A DNA stretch of 64,000 bases from positions 62,001 through 126,000 of the forward strand of contig NZ_NSJF01000001.1 of NCBI RefSeq assembly GCF_002285285.1, written 5' to 3'. Of this stretch, positions 22,296 to 31,300 are shown in pieces; positions within the stretch are counted from its first letter, which is position 1, and every line of letters begins with the position of its first letter. The notes beneath the pieces were generated by a model. It did no database searches and was not told the origin of the DNA. It saw nothing but the letters and a program-made list of their open reading frames with translations. A program made the translations under genes and the position numbers. Origin of the DNA: Vandammella animalimorsus (GTDB taxonomy: Bacteria; Pseudomonadota; Gammaproteobacteria; Burkholderiales; Burkholderiaceae_C).

Positions 22296-24455
22296 ATGAC
22301 ACCAGCCATCCGAAAAGCCCTGGACAAACTCGGCCTGCAGCGTGATGTGGATCTGGTGCTGCACCTGCCGCTGCGCTATGAGGACGAGACGCGCATCGTG
22401 CCCATTGCCCAGGCCCGACAAGGGCAGGCGGTGCTGATCGAGGGCACGGTGCTGGCCTGTGAGGTGCAGCTGCAGCCGCGCCGCCAGCTGGTGGTGGCGA
22501 TTGAGGACGCCAGCGGCAGCTGCCAGTTGCGCTTTTTGCATTTCTACCCTTCGCAGCACAAGGCCATGGCGCCGGGCAAGCGCCTGCGCGTGCATGGCGA
22601 GATGCGTGGCGGTTTCTGGGGGCGCGAGATGGTGCATCCCCAGTTGCGCAAGAGTGACGCGCCGCTGCCGCAGGCGCTCACGCCGGTCTACCCCGTTGGC
22701 AAGGGGCTGCCGCAGGCCTATTTGCGCCGCATGATCGCCACGGCGCTGCACCGCATGACGCTGGATGAAACCTTGCCTGCAGAGGTGTTTGCCGCGCTGG
22801 GGCCGCCGCCGGTGGCCGGCGGGCAGTGGTGGCCGCTGCGCCAGGCGCTGCAGTTTCTGCATCATCCTTCGCCCGACGTGGCCTTGCAGACATTGGAGGA
22901 TCGACGCCATCCGGCCTGGCAGCGCCTGAAGGTTGAGGAGTTGCTGGCGCAGCAGCTCTCGCAGTGCCGCATTCGCCAGGCGCGGGCGCAGCGCCTGGCG
23001 CCGCCGCTGCGGCCTGCGCCGGGCGGTGATGGTGGCGAGACCAAGGCCACATTGGCGCAGCAGCTGCTGGCGCAAATCCCGTTTGCGCTGACGGCGGCGC
23101 AGCAGCGCGTGGTGCGGGAGATTGCGCAGGATTTGGCGCGCAGCACCCCCATGCACCGCCTGCTGCAGGGCGATGTGGGCTCGGGCAAGACGGTAGTGGC
23201 GGCGCTGGCGGCCTGTGTGTGCATCGATGCCGGCTGGCAGTGCGCGCTGGTGGCGCCCACGGAAATCCTGGCCGAGCAGCACTTTCGCAAGCTGGCCGAT
23301 TGGCTCACGCCGCTGCTGGCCGCGCGCGGCCAGAGCGTGGCCTGGTTGGCGGGCACGCAAAAGAAAAAACAGCGCGAGCACATGCTGCAGACCATCGCCA
23401 GCGGTCAGGCAGCATTGGTGGTGGGCACGCATGCCGTGCTGCAGGAGCATGTGAGCTTTCAGCGACTGGGGCTGGTGCTGATCGACGAGCAGCACCGCTT
23501 TGGCGTGCAGCAGCGCCTGAGCCTGAGGTTGCGCAACCGCATCCCGGCAGGCGATCTGGCCGCCGCCCCAGCGGTCGCTGGGGCCCGTGGGACACCGGCG
23601 GGCCAAGCGCAACCCGTGCTGGAGCCGCACATGCTGATGATGTCGGCCACGCCCATCCCGCGCACGCTGGCCATGACGTACTACGCCGATCTGAGCGTCT
23701 CCACCATCGACGAGCTGCCGCCCGGGCGCAGCCCGGTGCTGACGCGGCTGATTGCCGAAGGGCGGCGCGAGGAGCTGATCGAGCGCCTGGCCCGCCAGCT
23801 GGCCCAGGGGCGGCAGGCCTACTGGGTTTGCCCGCTGATCGAGGAAAGCGAGGCGCTGGACTTGTCCAATGCCACGGCCACGTATGAGGATTTGCAGGCG
23901 GCCATGCCGGGCGTGGCCGTGGGCCTGCTGCACTCGCGCATGGCGGCGGCCGACAAGCAAGCGGTGATGGCGCGCTTTACCGCTGGCGAGATCGCGCTGT
24001 TGGTGGCCACGACGGTGATCGAAGTTGGCGTGGATGTGCCCAATGCCTCGCTGATGGTGGTCGAACATGCCGAGCGCTTCGGCCTGTCGCAGCTGCACCA
24101 GCTGCGCGGTCGCGTCGGGCGCGGCAGCACACAGTCGGCCTGTATCTTGCTGTATGCGACGGGCGAGAGCGGCCAGCTCAGCGACACCGCCAAGGAGCGC
24201 CTGCGCGCCATGGCCGAGACCAATGACGGTTTCGAGATCGCACGGCGCGACCTGCAAATCCGCGGCCCGGGCGAATTCATGGGGGCACGCCAATCCGGCG
24301 CGGCGCTGCTGCGCTTTGCTGACTTGGACAGCGATGGCCACCTGCTCGAATGGGCGCGCCAACTGGCGCCACTGATGCTGGCGCAGCACCCGCAACTGGC
24401 CGAGCGCCACATGCAGCGCTGGCTGGGCGGCAAGTGGGATTACCTACACGCGTGA
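22296..24455 (+). CDS. recG: ATP-dependent DNA helicase RecG
   Basis: RecG remodels stalled replication forks and branch-migrates junctions. The ~719-aa protein has the N-terminal wedge/OB domain (VLHLPLRYEDETRIVPI, GSCQLRFLHFYPSQ), Walker A GDVGSGKT, the DEQHRFGVQQR box, and helicase motifs VSTIDELPPGRSPV, VATTVIEVGVDVPNA and HQLRGRVGRG. A Pro/Ala-rich insertion of roughly 25 residues (AGDLAAAPAVAGARGTP region) sits between the DEQH box and MLMMSATPIPRTLAM. ATG at 22296 is chosen because family similarity starts at MTPAIRKALDKLGL; the frame continues upstream through the tRNA terminator. Confidence 0.96.
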   Translation: MTPAIRKALDKLGLQRDVDLVLHLPLRYEDETRIVPIAQARQGQAVLIEGTVLACEVQLQPRRQLVVAIEDASGSCQLRFLHFYPSQHKAMAPGKRLRVHGEMRGGFWGREMVHPQLRKSDAPLPQALTPVYPVGKGLPQAYLRRMIATALHRMTLDETLPAEVFAALGPPPVAGGQWWPLRQALQFLHHPSPDVALQTLEDRRHPAWQRLKVEELLAQQLSQCRIRQARAQRLAPPLRPAPGGDGGETKATLAQQLLAQIPFALTAAQQRVVREIAQDLARSTPMHRLLQGDVGSGKTVVAALAACVCIDAGWQCALVAPTEILAEQHFRKLADWLTPLLAARGQSVAWLAGTQKKKQREHMLQTIASGQAALVVGTHAVLQEHVSFQRLGLVLIDEQHRFGVQQRLSLRLRNRIPAGDLAAAPAVAGARGTPAGQAQPVLEPHMLMMSATPIPRTLAMTYYADLSVSTIDELPPGRSPVLTRLIAEGRREELIERLARQLAQGRQAYWVCPLIEESEALDLSNATATYEDLQAAMPGVAVGLLHSRMAAADKQAVMARFTAGEIALLVATTVIEVGVDVPNASLMVVEHAERFGLSQLHQLRGRVGRGSTQSACILLYATGESGQLSDTAKERLRAMAETNDGFEIARRDLQIRGPGEFMGARQSGAALLRFADLDSDGHLLEWARQLAPLMLAQHPQLAERHMQRWLGGKWDYLHA

Positions 24456-24564
24456 GCGCCTCTGTAGGCCCCCTTTGCGCGGCGGGCAAAGTCAGCGCGG
24501 GTTGGCGCGCTCTGCCGGTCTGCAGCAGGCCCGCACAAAGCTGGGATGAGAAGTCAGAGAGTGG

Positions 24565-24817
24565 AAAAAAAGCCTGGCTAGTGCGAGCCGAGCAGGGCCC
24601 GGGCGCTTGGCTGGCAAAAACGACCTGAATGGCTTTGAAAAAGCCTGGTCGCCCCACGATGATTGGTGACGCCCGCCCCCTTCAAGTTCAAGGGGCCGAG
24701 GGCAAAGGTTTCATCAAAAAAAGCCTGGCTACCAGATGCACAGACATGTGCGCCTTTGGCTGGCAAAAACGACCTGTTCGAGTCCTGAGTGTTGAACTCT
24801 CGGTCGCCCCACGATGA
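24565..24817. repeat. Two ~151-bp-spaced degenerate repeats
   Basis: Three blocks occur twice in the same order between recG and hemP: AAAAAAAGCCTGGCT (24565 and 24716), TGGCTGGCAAAAACGACCTG (24608 and 24757) and GGTCGCCCCACGATGA (24647 and 24802). The sequence between blocks differs. The period is about 151 bp. No coding frame explains the conservation. Seen from the minus strand each unit ends in GCCAGGCTTTTTTT, terminator-like. Confidence 0.75.
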
Positions 24818-24894
24818 AACGGTTGGTGTTTGGGTTGGTGCTTGAGAGTGTTGCAGCGCACTGACCAGTGCAAGGCGGTCGGCTGCAGTTTGTC

Positions 24895-25077
24895 TTACTT
24901 GGTCAAGATGAGCTTGCCCAATTTGGTGGCCTGCAAGCGGTAGATGGAGCCGTTGTGCTGAATGGCGACGGATTTCTGTCCCTTGAGCAGTTCCAGGCTG
25001 TCCAGCGCTGCGGCGGGCACATGGCGTGCGGCCTGGCTGGCGGATTCGTTCGAGGGCTTCATGGCGGCTAAGGTCAT
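24895..25077 (-). CDS. hemP: Hemin uptake protein HemP
   Basis: This 60-aa protein has the HemP family core at its C-terminus: LELLKGQKSVAIQHNGSIYR, then QATKLGKLILTK. HemP (HmuP) is a small cytosolic protein that in Burkholderiales acts as a regulator or activator of heme uptake genes and is under Fur control. A good Fur box lies upstream at 25170-25188. Usually a TonB-dependent heme receptor and Hmu ABC genes follow, but here the downstream space holds only repeats and the convergent recG, so this hemP is solitary and any heme receptor must be elsewhere. Confidence 0.92.
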   Translation of the reverse strand: MTLAAMKPSNESASQAARHVPAAALDSLELLKGQKSVAIQHNGSIYRLQATKLGKLILTK

Positions 25078-25169
25078 GGGAAATTGTTCCGTTCAAGGCA
25101 TTGGGCTTGGCGGCCCGGCAAGGTTCGGTGCCATCGCAGCGGCAGAACATTCGTCTTGCTGTCAATGAG

Positions 25170-25188
25170 GCTAATGATAATAATTTTT
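25170..25188. promoter_or_regulatory. Fur box upstream of hemP
   Basis: GCTAATGATAATAATTTTT matches 15 of 19 positions of the Fur consensus GATAATGATAATCATTATC. It lies about 95 bases upstream of the hemP start, in a short AT-rich patch inside GC-rich DNA, consistent with iron repression of hemP. Confidence 0.85.
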
Positions 25189-25461
25189 ATTAAGAATGCA
25201 AGCGTTAGCCTAAAACCACATGAAAAACTCGGAAATTGGCTGCGCCACGGCTTGTGGCCCCCGCACCTGTGGCTTTGCCAGTGCAATGGGGATGCAATGG
25301 GTTGCACTGGAGCGGCGGGCGGGCAACGCTGAGAGTGTGTGGTGAGCTTTGCGCGCTTGCGGGGGGAGGGCAGAAAGCGCATCGCATGCTCTGGGGGAGA
25401 TTGGGTTTGCGAAGCGGGTTTTGACCGAAAACACCGTCGCAATACTCAATCTCAACAACCC

Positions 25462-26892
25462 CTAAACCAACTCGTCCTGGCCCAGATAGCGCCACTGCCC
25501 AGGGGGCAGCTGACCCAGCGTCAGCCGGCCAATGCGCACGCGTTTGAGGGCGCTGACGTGCAGGCCGACTTGCTCGCACATGCGCCGGATCTGGCGCTTC
25601 CTGCCTTCGCGCAGCACGAAGCGCAGTTGCTCGGGGTTTTGCCACTCGACTTGGGCCGGCTGCAATGCCACGCCGTCGAGCTCCAGGCCGTGGCGCAGCC
25701 GCTGCAGTGCGGCTTCGGGCACGTGGGCCTGTACGTTGCTGTCGATGCCTTGCCCATCGGGGCCGATGCAGCGCACCCGCACCAGGTATTCCTTGTCCAC
25801 CGTGCTGTGCTCGCCAATGATGTGCCGCGCCAGGCGGCCATCCTGGGTCAGGATCAGCAAGCCGGTGGAGTCGATGTCCAGCCGCCCGGCTGGGGCAAAG
25901 CCCTTGAGGCTGCGTGGCGCGCGCTGGTGGTGTTGCGGGTCTTGCTCCCAATGGTTGGCATCGGTGATCAGGCTCAGTGCGGGCAGATACCCGTCCTCGG
26001 CCTGGCCGCTGACGTAGCCCACAGGCTTGTGCAGCGCAATGCTGAGTTGCTGCGCTTGGTGGCGGCGTGCGGCCGGCGCTACCTCGACTTGGTCGCCAGG
26101 CTGCACGCGCTGGCCCATGTGCGCCACCTGGCCATTGATGCGCACCCAGCCGCGCTCGATCCAGGCATCGGCCTCACGCCGTGAGCAGCATTGCGCATCG
26201 GCCAGGTATTTGTTCAGGCGCGTGCCGTTGACGGCGTTGGCGGCGTTGGCCGGTGCTGCAGCCTGCTGCGGCGCTGGCGAAGTTGCAGGGCGGCTGGTGG
26301 GCGCAGGACGCCGCTGAGCTTGAGTTGGGGCGCTGGTGGAGGGCGCGCGCGTGGTCGGGCTGTTTTTGAGGCTGGCCTTGCGCGTTGCGGGCCTGGCGCT
26401 GGTTTGGGCGGGGCGGGAGCGGGATGGTTGCGCGGTGTCAGGGCGCGCGCCGGGCTGGGCATTGGCCTTGGTGCGGGCGTGTGTGCTTGGGCGGGCGTCT
26501 GGGCGGGGGGCCGGCCGGGCTTGGGGCCGTGCGCCAGCGCGTGTCGTGGCGTCGGAGCGTGTGCCTGGCCGTGCACCGGTGTGTGCAGTGCGGTGCGCTT
26601 TTGCATTCGGCTTTGCATTGGCCATGCGCGCATCGGGCCGCGCTGCGGGGGCATTGCGTTCGGGCTGGCGTGGCTGGCGCTGCGCATTGGCGGCGGCGGG
26701 CGCGCTGCCTGCAGCGCGCCAGACGTTGCCTGCCGCTTTGCGCGGTGCAGGCGCTGTGGCGCTGCGTGGCTTGTTGGCGCTTTGGCGGCCTGGGCCAGGC
26801 TGGCGGTTGGTCTGGGTGGGCTTGCGCTTGGGCGTTGCAGCGGTGGGCTGGCCAGGCAGGGACAGCGTGCGGCGGGCAGGGGCGTCGGACAT
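25462..26892 (-). CDS. RluF-like 23S rRNA pseudouridine synthase with long basic N-tail
   Basis: The C-terminal ~250 residues form an S4 domain (RLNKYLADAQCCSRREADAW, then RINGQVAHMGQRVQPGDQV) and an RsuA/RluB/E/F-type catalytic domain with Asp in GRLDIDSTGLLILT and the signature LREGRKRQIRRMCEQVGL. The ending LKRVRIGRLTLGQLPPGQW resembles RluF, which modifies 23S U2604; RluB is the alternative. The first ~220 residues are a low-complexity tail made of Ala, Arg, Pro, Thr and Gln, probably disordered and RNA-binding. ATG at 26892 is chosen; the frame runs 52 codons further but without family support. Similar tails occur in Burkholderiales pseudouridine synthases. Confidence 0.85.
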   Translation of the reverse strand: MSDAPARRTLSLPGQPTAATPKRKPTQTNRQPGPGRQSANKPRSATAPAPRKAAGNVWRAAGSAPAAANAQRQPRQPERNAPAARPDARMANAKPNAKAHRTAHTGARPGTRSDATTRAGARPQARPAPRPDARPSTHARTKANAQPGARPDTAQPSRSRPAQTSARPATRKASLKNSPTTRAPSTSAPTQAQRRPAPTSRPATSPAPQQAAAPANAANAVNGTRLNKYLADAQCCSRREADAWIERGWVRINGQVAHMGQRVQPGDQVEVAPAARRHQAQQLSIALHKPVGYVSGQAEDGYLPALSLITDANHWEQDPQHHQRAPRSLKGFAPAGRLDIDSTGLLILTQDGRLARHIIGEHSTVDKEYLVRVRCIGPDGQGIDSNVQAHVPEAALQRLRHGLELDGVALQPAQVEWQNPEQLRFVLREGRKRQIRRMCEQVGLHVSALKRVRIGRLTLGQLPPGQWRYLGQDELV

Positions 26893-27172
26893 AGGCAAAG
26901 CAAAGTGCTGGAAGATGGGCGGCGCGGCACGCGCTGGCCCTGAAAATTGGCTCGCACTGTAGCGGAGTTCTGCCGCGCAGACGCTGACGCGAAAGATTGA
27001 AAAAGGCGCTGCCATGGGCGGCAGAGTTGGCTGCAGCTTCGCTGCCACGGCTGGGGCTGCTTGGCTGGCAAATGCCGTTATGCTTGCGCGCTGCTCAGCT
27101 GACAGCTGTATTTCAGGCCCAAGCCCTGCCGCGGCAATCTTTTGCTTGTGTGCCCACTGCCCTCACCACGCC

Positions 27173-27775
27173 ATGTCCCCCACTGCCCAGAAACCCCGCA
27201 TTGCCTTGATCGCCGCCGTTGCGGCCAATGGCACCATCGGTCGCGATGGCGGCATGCCCTGGCACCTGCCCGAAGACCTGCGCCATTTCAAGCGCCAGAC
27301 CATGGGGCGGCGCATCATCATGGGGCGCCGCACCTGGGAGTCGCTGCCGGGCCTGCTGCCTGGGCGCGAGCACATCGTCATCGCCCACCAGCCGCTGGCC
27401 TTGCCGGCGGGCGCTTTCTGGGCCGGCAGCGTGCAGGAGGCGCTGGCCCTGCCGCTGCCGCAGCTGGGCCCTGGCGCATCTGGGCAGGGCGGCGCGGCGC
27501 CAGGCCAGGCCGAGCCAGAGCGCGCCACGGTGTTCGTCGTCGGCGGCGCGCAAATCTATGCCCAGACTCTGGCACTGGCCGATGATTTGTACCTGACCGA
27601 GATCGACGCCGACATTGAGGGCGACACGCGCTTTCCCGACTGGGAGCGCAGCGCCTTCGAGGAGCAATCGCGCCAATGGCGCGAAGCGCCGCTGCAGCCC
27701 GGCGGCGTGCCTGTGCGCTACGCCTTCGTGCACTATCGCCGCCGCCCGGCGGCCCAGGCAGCTACGGCCTTGTGA
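27173..27775 (+). CDS. folA: Dihydrofolate reductase
   Basis: FolA reduces dihydrofolate to tetrahydrofolate with NADPH and is the trimethoprim target. The 200-aa protein shows IALIAAVAANGTIGRDGGMP, WHLPEDLRHFKRQTMG with the active-site Asp of the PEDL motif, MGRRTWESLP, and VVGGAQIYAQTLALADDLYL (NADPH side). It is ~30 residues longer than usual because of a Gly/Ala/Pro-rich loop (GPGASGQGGAAPGQAEPE region) between strands. ATG at 27173 is chosen; the longer frame upstream is unsupported. coaD follows after 58 bp on the same strand. Confidence 0.95.
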   Translation: MSPTAQKPRIALIAAVAANGTIGRDGGMPWHLPEDLRHFKRQTMGRRIIMGRRTWESLPGLLPGREHIVIAHQPLALPAGAFWAGSVQEALALPLPQLGPGASGQGGAAPGQAEPERATVFVVGGAQIYAQTLALADDLYLTEIDADIEGDTRFPDWERSAFEEQSRQWREAPLQPGGVPVRYAFVHYRRRPAAQAATAL

Positions 27776-27833
27776 TCAAGGGAAGGCGCGCACGGCGCGC
27801 CCGTTTTGCTTGCCCAGAAAGGAAAGAACGCCC

Positions 27834-28346
27834 ATGTCCCAGCCCCCGTCCATCCTGGCGGTGTTCCCCGGTACCTTTGACCCCATCACCCGTGGCCATG
27901 AGGAGATGATCCGCCGCGCCGCGCGCCTGTTCGATCGTTTCATCGTGGCCGTGGCCGCCGGGCACCACAAGAAAACCCTGTTCACGCTGCAGGAGCGCAT
28001 GGACATGGTGAGAGGTGTCTTTGCCGATGTGCCGCAGCTGAGTGTGCACAGCTTCTCCGGGCTGATGCGTGACTTCGTCGTTGAACAAGGCGCGCAGGTG
28101 ATGGTGCGCGGCGTGCGCGGCGTGACCGACTTCGATTACGAGGTGCAGCTGGCGGGCATGAACCGCAAGCTCATGCCGGATGTGGAAACCCTGTTCATGG
28201 CCCCTGGCGAGCAATACCAGCATGTGAGCAGCACCTATGTGCGCGAGATCGCCACGCTCGGCGGCGATGTGCAGGCGCTGGTCTCGCCGCTGGTGTATGA
28301 GCGGCTGATGCAGCGCGTGCAGCAGCGCCGCAGCGAAGCGCTCTGA
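27834..28346 (+). CDS. coaD: Phosphopantetheine adenylyltransferase
   Basis: CoaD transfers AMP from ATP to 4'-phosphopantetheine, the next-to-last step of coenzyme A synthesis. The 170-aa protein has the nucleotidyltransferase motif FPGTFDPITRGHEEMI (T/HxGH-type), VRGVRGVTDFDYEVQLAGMN and the closing motif QYQHVSSTYVREIATLGG, all in family order. A GAAAGGAAAG ribosome site sits before the ATG at 27834, which rules out the longer frame. It converges with mfd. Confidence 0.97.
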   Translation: MSQPPSILAVFPGTFDPITRGHEEMIRRAARLFDRFIVAVAAGHHKKTLFTLQERMDMVRGVFADVPQLSVHSFSGLMRDFVVEQGAQVMVRGVRGVTDFDYEVQLAGMNRKLMPDVETLFMAPGEQYQHVSSTYVREIATLGGDVQALVSPLVYERLMQRVQQRRSEAL

Positions 28347-28392
28347 AGGCCAAACGCCAAACGCCGAGCCGAGCGCCAAGAGGGATGGACGC

Positions 28393-31300
28393 TCAAGCTG
28401 CCGTCTGGGCTGCAGTGGTTGATGGCGAAGGCGAAGGCGAAGGCGGCAGCGGCTCGCCCAGGTTGCGCAGCACGTCGCGCACCATTTGCACGCGGTCCTT
28501 GAGGGCGGGCAATTCGCGCTCGATGCGCAGCCGGTCGTTGCCGGCCAGCTTGATGTGGCGGTTTTTCTGGATCAGCTCGATGATGCGCAGCGGCTGCACC
28601 GGCGGGTTGGGGCGGAAGCTGATGACGATGGCCGCGGGCGAGGCATCGACTTTCTGCACGCCGTAGGGCTCGCAGAGGATGCGCAGGCGGTGCGTGTCGA
28701 TCAGCGCCTGCACCTGCTCGGGCGGCTTGCCGAAACGATCGACGATTTCTTCGAGCAGGCCGTCCACGGCTTCCAGGCTGCCGGCGGTGGCCAGGCGCTT
28801 GTAGAACGACAGGCGCAGATGCACGTCGCCACAATAATCGTTGGGCAGCAGCGCGGGCACGTGCAGGTTGATCTCGGTGGCCGCCTGCATGGGGGCCAGC
28901 AAGTCGGGCTCCTTGCCGCTCTTGAGTGCTTTGACGGCGTCAGCCAGCATCTCGTTGTAGAGCTGAAAGCCGATCTCCAGGATGTTGCCGCTTTGGTTTT
29001 CGCCCAGCACTTCGCCAGCGCCACGGATTTCCAGGTCGTGCATGGCCAGGTAAAAGCCGCTGCCCAGCTCCTCCATGTCCTGGATGGCGTCCAGGCGTTG
29101 CTGGGCCTGGCGGGTCAGGCTTTGTACGTCGGGCACCATCAGGTAGGCATAGGCCTGGTGGTGGCTGCGGCCCACGCGGCCGCGCAGCTGGTGCAGCTGG
29201 GCCAGGCCGAACTTGTCGGCGCGGCTGATGACGATGGTGTTGGCCGTGGGCACGTCGATGCCGGTTTCGATGATGGTCGAGCACAGCAGCAGGTTGTGGC
29301 GCTGGGCGACGAAGTCGCGCATGACGCGCTCGAGCTCGCGCTCGGGCATTTGGCCGTGGGCCACGGCGATGCGCGCCTCGGGCAGCAGCTCCTGCAGGCG
29401 CTCGCGGCGGTTCTCGATGGTTTCGACCTCGTTGTGCAGGAAGTACACCTGCCCGCCGCGCTTGAGCTCGCGCAGCACGGCCTCGCGGATCACGCCCTGG
29501 CTTTCGCTGCGCACGAAGGTCTTGATGGCCAGGCGCTTTTGCGGCGCTGTGGCGATGACCGAGAGCTCGCGCAGCCCCTCCAGCGCCATGCCCAGGGTGC
29601 GCGGGATGGGCGTGGCCGTCAGCGTCAGCACGTCCACCTCGGCGCGCAGCGCCTTCATGGCCTCCTTGTGGCGCACGCCAAAGCGATGCTCCTCGTCGAT
29701 GATGAGCAGGCCCAGGTTTTTGAAGTCGATGGAGGAGGACAGCAGCTTGTGCGTGCCCACGACGATGTCCACCGAGCCATCGGCCAGCCCCTTGGCGGCG
29801 GCGTTGATTTCGCGCGTGGTGCGAAAGCGGCTCATCTCCGCCACCTTGACGGGCCATTTGGCAAAGCGGTCGGCCAGCGTCTGGTAGTGCTGCTCGGCCA
29901 GCAGCGTGGTGGGGGCCAGAAAGGCCACCTGCTTGCCGCCGAGCACGGCCACGAAGGCTGCGCGCAGCGCGACCTCGGTCTTGCCAAAGCCCACGTCGCC
30001 GCAGACCAGGCGATCCATGGGCCGAGGGCTGAGCATGTCGCCGATCACGGCGTCGATGGCGGCCTTCTGGTCGGGCGTTTCCTCAAAGCCAAAATCCTTG
30101 GCAAAAGTGGCGTACTCGGCCGCGTCGAGGCGGAAGGCGTGGCCTTCGCGCGCGGCGCGGCGCGCGTAGATGTTGAGCAGCTCGGCGGCGGTGTCGCGCA
30201 CCTGCTCGGCAGCCTTGCGCTTGGCTTTTTCCCACTGGCCGGAGCCGAGCTTGTGCAGCGGCGCCTCGTCGGCGGCTACGCCGCTGTAGCGGCTGATTTG
30301 CTGCAGCTGGCTCACGGGCACGTAGAGCACGGCCTGGCCGGCGTATTCCAGGTGCAGAAACTCTTGCAGCGCAGCGCTGCCGTCGGGGTTTTTCTGGCCC
30401 ATGTCCATGTTCACCAGGCCGCGGTAGCGACCGATGCCGTGCTGGGCATGGACCACGGGGTCGCCGATTTTCAGCTCGGCCAGGTCGCGCACCATGTGCT
30501 CGACGCTGCTGGCCTGCTCGTGGCGTCTGCGGCGGCGCGTGGTGGGCGGGGCGTTGAACAGCTCGGTCTCGGTGACGAAGTCGATGCCGCCTTCACCCCA
30601 GCCGAAGCCGCGCTGCAGCGCGCTGGTGGCAATGCCGATTTTTTCCTCGCTGGCTTGGAATTCGCCCAGCGAGTCGAAGGCCGGCGCCGGCAGCTGGCTG
30701 GCGCGCAGAAAGTCCGCCAGGCTTTCGCGCCGCCCGGCGCTTTCGGCCAGCACCAGCACGCGCTGGGGCGTGGTCCGCAGGTGTGCCTGCAGGCGCATCA
30801 GTGGGTCGGCTGCGCCGCGCACGGCAGCAATGTCGGGCAGGGCGCTGAAGTCCGTGCGGTGGCGCTGCGCGCTGTCCTCGCTGGCCTGGTCGGCCGCTGG
30901 GCGCAGCGCCAGTTGCGCCAGCGGCTTGCACAGCGAGAAGAATTGCTCGCTGGAGAGAAACAGCGCCGCAGGCGGCAGCGCCGGACGCTCCTCGTCCAGA
31001 GCCAGCAGCCGGTGGCGCTCTTGCGTGTCCTGCCAGAAGGCCTGCAGCGCATCGTCCAGCGCGCCGTGCAGCGCCAGCGTGGTGTGCTCGCCCAGATAGT
31101 CGAACACGGTGGCGGTCTCTTCGAAGAACAGCGGCAGGTAGTACTCGATGCCGGCCGTGGCCACGCCGTTGCCCATGTCCTTGTAGACGCGGCTCTTGGT
31201 CGGGTCGCCCTCCATCAGCTCGCGCCAGCGGCTGCGAAAGCGTTGGCGCGCGGGCTCGTCCATCGGGAACTCGCGTCCGGGCAGCAGGCGGATGGCTTCG

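Noticed and set aside
26191-26943. Gly/Arg-rich plus-strand frames opposite the RluF-like gene
   Set aside because: Low-complexity mirror of the disordered N-terminal tail, no homology pattern.
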